A stretch of DNA of 7,415 bases from NCBI GenBank assembly GCA_021821605.1, contig JAKACG010000038.1, positions 1 through 7,415 on the forward strand. The letters run 5' to 3'. This document shows positions 1 through 3,941 of this stretch, in pieces. Position numbers and translations under genes: made by a program. Each line of letters opens with the position of its first letter. Within the stretch, counting starts at the first letter, position 1. The notes under the pieces were generated by a model. That model worked only from the letters and a program-made list of their open reading frames with translations, was not told where the DNA came from and made no database searches. This stretch comes from Microcaldota archaeon (GTDB lineage: Archaea; Micrarchaeota; Micrarchaeia; Micrarchaeales; CABMGC01).

Positions 1-1801
1 TCATGGCTCTTGCAAGAGATACCTTTTGTCTCTGCCCACCTGATAAAGAAACGCCTCGTTCTCCTATTATAGTGTCATATGCAAGTGCAAATCTCATTAT
101 GTCATCATGTATCTCTGCTGCTTTGCTTGCTGCTATTAATTTTATAGGATCCGCTTTATTCTCAAGATAATATGATATATTATATGTCAATGTATCATCA
201 AAAAAAGCAGCATCCTGCGGCACATATGCTATTTTTTTTCTGTACTCAAACATACCCATTTTATTTATATCCATATCTCCCAGATAAATGGTTCCTTTAT
301 CAGGTTCATAAAATCGCATAATTAATTTAGCCATTGTAGTCTTTCCAGAGCCGCTTCTTCCAACTATAGTTGTGAGTTTTCCCTCTTGTATTGTCGCAGT
401 TACATTTTTTATGACTGGAAGTAATGGTTCATATCCAAACCATACCTCTTTGAATGCTACAATGCTATTCTTAATCTTGTGTTTCTTTTTGCTCTCATTC
501 TCATCAACTCTTTGTTTTACCTCTAATATCTCCTTTATTCTGTCTCCCGAGGTTATTGCCTGTTGCACAAAAGGTATTATATTTCCGAGCTGGTTTATAG
601 GAGAGTAGAACATACTCATATAAGCTATGAATGCTGTTATTATTCCAAGTTCAAGGCTGCCTGCTATTACAAGATTTCCTCCTATCCACCAGATTAGTAT
701 TGTTGCCATAGATGTAAGAAATCCTACAAATGGCCATCTTATATAATTAAGTTTAAGCACCTCCATTTGCGAGTTGTAATAATCATTTAATACCGTATCA
801 AAACTTTTACTTTCATATTCCTCATTAACTGCAGCTTTAACGACCATATAATTTGGCATAACGTCTGATATTTTAGACATCATATCTGCTCCATGGCGGT
901 AGTTTTTATGATAAATCTTATTGGCTTTTTTTCTGTAATCTATTATAATCCAAACAATAAACGGTATTGGTATAAGGACATAGATTGCAAGAAGAGGGAA
1001 AAGACTAAAAAGTATGGCACTAATGCCTATTATCGTAAGCAGGTTTGTAGCTATTGTAGGTATTCCATATGTCATAAGCCATTGCGTATTTCCAACATCA
1101 TTAATAAGTCTGGACAGTATTCTGCTTGTTGTTGTTTTTTCTATAAATGCAGAAGGCAGTCTTATCGAGTGAGAAAATAATCTGCTTCTTATATCTGTTA
1201 TTATTTTATTTCCTGTAAGATTGAGCACATAGGTCTGTAATATACCTAGTAATGCAGTAAATCCATAAGATAGCGCTAAAACTAAAGTCAATTCTATAAA
1301 TAATGCGTTAGAGTGGGTTCCAGAAAGTAGTACATTGTCAATCAATACTGAAAGAAGATATGGAGGTATTAAACTTACTATTACAGCAAGCATAGAGACT
1401 ATGCCGCTAACTATCAAAAGATACTTATGCCTTGAAACATATCCATACAGCCACATAACTGTGCTTATTCTTTTGATAAATTTTTTTTCTTTATCCTCGA
1501 ATTTAAGCTCTACATTCTTTCCATTCTTAATATATTCATTGATTGCATTTGCAAATCTATTGAAATTTTCCTCTTTTTTCTTTGTAAAATATGCTATCTC
1601 ATCCTCCTTTCCATCTGTTGTTTTTATTATAAGTTTACAGATTCCTACCCCTACCTCTATGTATGCGTAATCTATTTTACTGCTATTTATGCTGTATAAT
1701 ACTTTATTGTCATCTTTAACATCTATCTTATCTTTATCCGCAAAAATAGTTTCTTCTCCTATGGTAAGATCATGTCTAAGGTCAGATTTTATTGTTATCA
1801 T
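1..1801 (-). CDS. ABC exporter, fused membrane and ATPase domains (C-terminus outside window)
   Basis: Half-transporter of the MdlB/MsbA type, expected to act as a dimer in the cytoplasmic membrane and use ATP to export a substrate that the sequence does not reveal. The 600 visible residues begin with a soluble domain (about 1-110), followed by a six-helix exporter membrane domain (about 120-415) containing PPYLLSVLIDNVL near 146-158. The ATPase domain then shows the aromatic A-loop region (VWFGYEP, about 453-459), Walker A GRSGSGKT (481-488), the Q-loop glutamine (Q529, in YVPQD) and the signature LSGGQRQ (586-592). Walker B and the H-loop lie beyond the left edge; roughly 100 residues are missing. 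The N-terminal domain, with a segment like GVGICKLIIKTTDGKE (51-66), resembles from memory the PH-like N-terminal domain of a bacterial exporter group, but lacks the zinc ribbon I recall in those proteins. The start is the first ATG in frame; no Shine-Dalgarno is visible. It is divergent from the ribosomal operon and probably unrelated to it. Confidence 0.93.
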   Translation of the reverse strand, partial: MITIKSDLRHDLTIGEETIFADKDKIDVKDDNKVLYSINSSKIDYAYIEVGVGICKLIIKTTDGKEDEIAYFTKKKEENFNRFANAINEYIKNGKNVELKFEDKEKKFIKRISTVMWLYGYVSRHKYLLIVSGIVSMLAVIVSLIPPYLLSVLIDNVLLSGTHSNALFIELTLVLALSYGFTALLGILQTYVLNLTGNKIITDIRSRLFSHSIRLPSAFIEKTTTSRILSRLINDVGNTQWLMTYGIPTIATNLLTIIGISAILFSLFPLLAIYVLIPIPFIVWIIIDYRKKANKIYHKNYRHGADMMSKISDVMPNYMVVKAAVNEEYESKSFDTVLNDYYNSQMEVLKLNYIRWPFVGFLTSMATILIWWIGGNLVIAGSLELGIITAFIAYMSMFYSPINQLGNIIPFVQQAITSGDRIKEILEVKQRVDENESKKKHKIKNSIVAFKEVWFGYEPLLPVIKNVTATIQEGKLTTIVGRSGSGKTTMAKLIMRFYEPDKGTIYLGDMDINKMGMFEYRKKIAYVPQDAAFFDDTLTYNISYYLENKADPIKLIAASKAAEIHDDIMRFALAYDTIIGERGVSLSGGQRQKVSLARAM

Positions 1802-1853
1802 TAGCGCGCCAAGGAAATTCAGGTAAATAAAAATAAAAATCTTTGTATATTCT

Positions 1854-1861
1854 TATTTAAA
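1854..1861 (-). promoter_or_regulatory. Putative TATA box of the ABC exporter gene
   Basis: Read on the minus strand this is TTTAAATA, flanked by further T and A. Its centre lies about 56 bases upstream of the exporter ATG, so transcription would start near 1831 and leave a leader of about 30 bases without a clear ribosome binding site. In such AT-rich DNA the match is only suggestive. A GC-only block (GCGCGC, 1804-1809) sits between it and the start codon. Confidence 0.4.
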
Positions 1862-1881
1862 AACTGAAAAGTATGCTATCA

Positions 1882-1890
1882 TTATAAATA
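1882..1890 (+). promoter_or_regulatory. TATA box for the candidate structured RNA
   Basis: The sequence TTATAAATA is a good archaeal TATA box. Its centre is 25 bases before 1911, the first base of the perfect 12-bp helix of the candidate RNA, which is the expected distance from TATA box to transcription start. It lies back to back with the putative exporter promoter. Confidence 0.55.
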
Positions 1891-1910
1891 ATAGTTAGTA
1901 TATAATATAT

Positions 1911-2095
1911 ACGAATAAGAATTAACGTTTAACAGAATTTAAGTACAGCTTTCACAGCTTCTTCTTAAGGCCGTTATATTGTATATATAAATAACAGCAT
2001 CCTTGATCTAACATTGATTATTAACAAGAGATTGCTCTTTGAATTTATTTCGAGATCTTAATTGCTGTTGCGGCTAAACAAAGATTCTTATTCGT
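1911..2095 (+). ncRNA. Candidate structured non-coding RNA, about 185 nt, family not recognised
   Basis: The ends form a perfect 12-bp helix: ACGAATAAGAAT (1911-1922) with ATTCTTATTCGT (2084-2095). Inside it, nested pairings can be drawn. After a 4x4 internal loop, GTTTA (1927-1931) pairs with TAAAC (2075-2079), and GCCG (1970-1973) pairs with CGGC (2071-2074). Next AACAGCA (1993-1999) pairs with TGCTGTT (2063-2069), then GATCT (2005-2009) with AGATC (2053-2057), and AAGAG (2026-2030) with CTCTT (2035-2039) around an ATTG loop. Side hairpins are possible at 1939-1968 and 1974-1990. A TATA box sits 25 bases upstream and a T8 tract begins five bases after the helix, so promoter, folded body and terminator coincide. 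No long reading frame fits. I do not find RNase P, SRP, tRNA or clear box C/D motifs. A MITE-like palindrome is an alternative, but no target duplication is seen. Confidence 0.5.
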
Positions 2096-2107
2096 TTACT
2101 TTTTTTT
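2096..2107 (+). terminator. T-rich terminator after the candidate RNA
   Basis: Eight consecutive T (2100-2107) begin five bases after the 3' strand of the closing helix. Archaeal transcription commonly ends in T-tracts, so this fits the 3' end of the candidate RNA. Confidence 0.45.
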
Positions 2108-2116
2108 ATCTATTGT

Positions 2117-2148
2117 ATCTATTTTGTTAACTCTGCTGCAAAATAGAT
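2117..2148. repeat. 10-bp perfect inverted repeat with 12-base loop
   Basis: ATCTATTTTG (2117-2126) is the exact reverse complement of CAAAATAGAT (2139-2148). Neither strand has a T-tract directly after it, so it is not an ordinary terminator. It may be an RNA hairpin or a protein-binding site; I cannot tell which. Confidence 0.5.
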
Positions 2149-2232
2149 CGATTACAAAAATGAAATGATCTTTCAATGATAAAAGTAGGATTGTTTATTT
2201 TGACAGGGAATAAAACACAGACAAAAACCTAT

Positions 2233-2281
2233 AAAAAGATTTGATATAATAGAACTGGTATATTTACTGGTGTATCTTTTT
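2233..2281. repeat. 12-bp tandem repeat inside an 8-bp inverted repeat
   Basis: ACTGGTATATTT (2254-2265) is followed at once by ACTGGTGTATCT (2266-2277), identical at 10 of 12 positions. The pair is enclosed by AAAAAGAT (2233-2240) and its reverse complement ATCTTTTT (2274-2281). The block lies 20-50 bases upstream of the L30e promoter elements, so it could bind a regulator. A TATA-like CTATAAAAAG (2229-2238) at its left could alternatively drive a very short RNA or a second operon start. Confidence 0.35.
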
Positions 2282-2293
2282 TACTTGAAATAT

Positions 2294-2341
2294 GTATAAA
2301 GGTTTATATACTTTTTTGTATAAAGTAGTAGTGCTTTATAC
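2294..2341 (+). promoter_or_regulatory. Promoter of the ribosomal operon with three copies of GTATAAAG
   Basis: TTTATATA (2303-2310), preceded by AAAGG, is a strong TATA box. It predicts a start near 2333 and a leader of about 78 bases. The octamer GTATAAAG occurs at 2294-2301 and 2318-2325 and, inverted, as CTTTATAC at 2334-2341. The second and third copies form a perfect 8-bp inverted repeat with an 8-base spacer over the expected start site. The second copy could itself be a TATA box, or the octamers could be operator sites. Confidence 0.6.
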
Positions 2342-2344
2342 TCC

Positions 2345-2396
2345 GAGGAGTTGCTTTGCAACACTCTTGGTAATGAGGCTTTTTAAGCCAAACCAA
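2345..2396 (+). promoter_or_regulatory. Structured L30e mRNA leader with a U4-like kink-turn
   Basis: A first hairpin pairs GTTGC (2350-2354) with GCAAC (2358-2362), extended by GAG/CTC (2345-2347 with 2364-2366). Abutting it is a kink-turn: C-stem TTGGT (2367-2371) with ACCAA (2392-2396), three-base bulge AAU (2372-2374), G-A (2375-2376) facing A-A (2390-2391), then stem GGCTT (2377-2381) with AAGCC (2385-2389). The bulge and following bases (AAUGAGG) match the U4 snRNA kink-turn, including the U at L3 that 15.5K/L7Ae proteins recognise. The A2b-A2n pair, in place of A-G, is a variant known in natural kink-turns. It ends 14 bases before the L30e ATG. L7Ae and L30e, both encoded downstream, are the natural candidates to bind it and repress translation. 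This is inferred from sequence only. Confidence 0.65.
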
Positions 2397-2410
2397 AATA
2401 GATTGATTAA

Positions 2411-2713
2411 ATGAGCGATCTTAATAATGATCTTAGACTTGTTATTGACACAGGTAAGTATACTTTGGGCAACCGTGAGGTAGTTAGAAGCATAACCGAA
2501 TCAACTGCAAAAGCAATAGTGCTTGCTTCTAAAGGTAAAAAGAGCATAGTTGAAGATATACTGCATATGTGTAAAGTAGCAGATATACGTGTCATATCAT
2601 ATAATGGTAATTCAATAGAGCTAGGTGCATTATGCGGTAAACCATACGCAGTAAATGTATTAGCAATAAATGAGCCAGGAAATTCTAATATTTTAAAAGA
2701 GGAATATGTATAG
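2411..2713 (+). CDS. rpl30e: Large-subunit ribosomal protein L30e (eL30)
   Basis: A 100-residue protein of the L7Ae/L30e/S12e/Gadd45 fold, component of the archaeal and eukaryotic large subunit. The family pattern is clear: an N-terminal LRLVIDTGKYTLGNREVV segment, and the conserved GNSIELGALCGKPYAV near 66-81 (usually GTSVELGTLLGRP). Length matches the family. The ATG has no good Shine-Dalgarno; it follows a structured leader with a kink-turn. The stop codon directly abuts the possible GTG start of S12. In many archaea this gene lies between the RNA polymerase genes and nusA; here the polymerase genes are not upstream and nusA is missing. L30e proteins bind kink-turn RNA (yeast L30 represses its own transcript this way), so autoregulation is plausible. 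Confidence 0.95.
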   Translation: MSDLNNDLRLVIDTGKYTLGNREVVRSITESTAKAIVLASKGKKSIVEDILHMCKVADIRVISYNGNSIELGALCGKPYAVNVLAINEPGNSNILKEEYV

Positions 2714-3151
2714 GTGTTATGTTTGCCAAATGGAGAGTTTTCAGCTAAGGAACTTGTAAGAAAAAGAAAGAAGCAGAGACTACTTAATAAGTGGTGGAAA
2801 AGAAAGTACTTCAAGCTTAAGCAAAAATACGATCCAGTAGGAACAGTTCCAATGGCAAAGGCTCTTGTACTTAAAAAGTTCGTGTTGCAGCAAAAGCAAC
2901 CTCACAGCGGTTTAATAAAATGTGTTAGAGTTCAGTTGATTAAAAATGGAAAGATAGTCGGAGCATACGTTCCTTTTGATGGTTCTATAAACATGATAGA
3001 GGAGCACGACGAAGTAACAATACAAGGTATGGGAGGATCACAAAGAGGTCAGATGGGCTGCATACCTGGTTTAAAATACAGAGTAATAGCAGTAAACGGT
3101 GCTGACATATTCCAAGTTGTAAAAGGTAAAAAGGAGAAACCTAAGAGGTAA
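2714..3151 (+). CDS. rps12: Small-subunit ribosomal protein S12 (uS12, eukaryotic S23)
   Basis: Decoding-centre protein of the small subunit; 145 residues, normal for archaea. The archaeal pattern is plain: DPVGTVPMAKALVL (40-53), KCVRVQLIKNGK (69-80), EEHDEV (96-101) and the C-terminal KKEKPKR. Two near-universal loop residues differ. The PNSA loop reads PHSG (63-66, N to H), and the Asp of the second loop, usually GDIPG, is Cys in GCIPG (115-119). The start is uncertain. GTG at 2714 abuts the L30e stop. TTG at 2723 has GGTG (2713-2716) six bases upstream and would give MPNGEFSAKEL, which looks like a typical archaeal N-terminus, so it may be the true start. ATG at 2718 is out of frame. Confidence 0.95.
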   Translation: MLCLPNGEFSAKELVRKRKKQRLLNKWWKRKYFKLKQKYDPVGTVPMAKALVLKKFVLQQKQPHSGLIKCVRVQLIKNGKIVGAYVPFDGSINMIEEHDEVTIQGMGGSQRGQMGCIPGLKYRVIAVNGADIFQVVKGKKEKPKR

Positions 3152-3156
3152 TAGTT

Positions 3157-3930
3157 ATGGCAGAAACAATTAACACTAAAGATATCAATGATTCTGAAGA
3201 GATTAAAACAGAACAGGTTCAATCTAACGTTGAACTTTTAGATAATAAGACCCAAAGAAAACCAAGAAGAACTGTTAGATCAGAATCAGAGGTATCTACA
3301 ACCGACTCGGTAAAACCTTCTAAAGGAAAGGCTCTATTATTTGGAAAGTACAGCACTTATGACATAGTAGTAGGAGACGAAAGCGTAAGAAATTACGTAA
3401 GATTTAATGGCCAGGTTTTTCCTAACATGTATGGGAGAAGAAGATATCACGCTTATTACCACGCACATCTAGACATAATAGAAAGATTGGTAAACAAAAT
3501 GATGAGAGGAGGTACAGGTAAGAAGGTAGGCGGAAAGGTTATAAGAACAGAAGGAAGGCTTCAAGGTAAAAAGCTAAAGGTAATGCGAATTGTAGAAAGT
3601 GCATTCGAGAGTATAAATAAGAAAACCGGAAAGAATCCTGTACAGGTTTTTGTAGATGCTCTTCAAAATGCTGCTCCAATAGAAGATACTACCAGAGTAA
3701 GATATGGTGGTATTTCATATAACGTTGCTGTAGGTATTAGTTCTAATAGAAGAGTAGATGTAGCATTGAGAAATATAGCTCTTGCCGCTTTGATAAACGC
3801 GTTTAATAAAAAGAAAAAACTTTCAGATGCTCTGGCAGATGAGCTTGTGCTTGCTGCAGACAAATCCCCAGATAGCTATGCTATAAAGAAGAGACTTGAG
3901 GGAGAAAGAATCGCCAAGAGGGCAAGATAA
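3157..3930 (+). CDS. rps7: Small-subunit ribosomal protein S7 (uS7, eukaryotic S5)
   Basis: Primary binding protein of the 3' domain of 16S rRNA, near the E and P sites. The core runs from FGKYSTYDIVV (62-72) to the end, with ERLVNKMMRGG (109-119), GKNPVQVFVDALQNAAP (158-174), RVRYGGISYNVAV (180-192), RRVDVALRN (198-206), ADELVLAAD (227-235) and a C-terminal RIAKRAR. The insert around GGKVIRTEGRLQGKKL (125-140) is of a type I associate with euryarchaeal S7. The first 58 or so residues are an extra, charged, Ser/Thr/Glu-rich and probably disordered extension, making this 257-residue protein longer than the usual 190-215. A GAGGT ribosome binding site (3145-3149) overlaps the S12 stop codon, seven bases before the ATG. 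Confidence 0.96.
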   Translation: MAETINTKDINDSEEIKTEQVQSNVELLDNKTQRKPRRTVRSESEVSTTDSVKPSKGKALLFGKYSTYDIVVGDESVRNYVRFNGQVFPNMYGRRRYHAYYHAHLDIIERLVNKMMRGGTGKKVGGKVIRTEGRLQGKKLKVMRIVESAFESINKKTGKNPVQVFVDALQNAAPIEDTTRVRYGGISYNVAVGISSNRRVDVALRNIALAALINAFNKKKKLSDALADELVLAADKSPDSYAIKKRLEGERIAKRAR

Positions 3931-3941
3931 ATTGTGAGTTT

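Noticed and set aside
372..1670. Open frames of 78-111 codons on the plus strand across 372-608, 893-1180 and 1335-1670.
   Set aside because: They lie antisense to the ABC exporter, whose frame is unbroken and carries clear motifs; their products look like low-complexity shadows.
1911..2095. The structured region as a minimal RNase P RNA (closing helix, inner helix, side hairpin and a CGGCTAA near the 3' end recall its layout).
   Set aside because: The conserved GAAAGTC-like 5' core and the ACAGAA-like 3' core are not present, so the similarity is topological only.
1911..2095. The same region as SRP RNA, tRNA or a MITE.
   Set aside because: No SRP helix 8 motifs, no T-loop GGTTCGA-type motif, and the flanks show no target-site duplication; a MITE remains only a weak alternative.
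2161..2175. Short hairpin TGAAA-TGATC-TTTCA and nearby ATGATA resembling a box C.
   Set aside because: No box D (CTGA) at a suitable distance, and 5-bp hairpins are expected by chance in this AT-rich stretch.
2407..2814. A 135-codon minus-strand frame opposite L30e and S12.
   Set aside because: It lies opposite two clearly recognised ribosomal genes and has no family resemblance or promoter.
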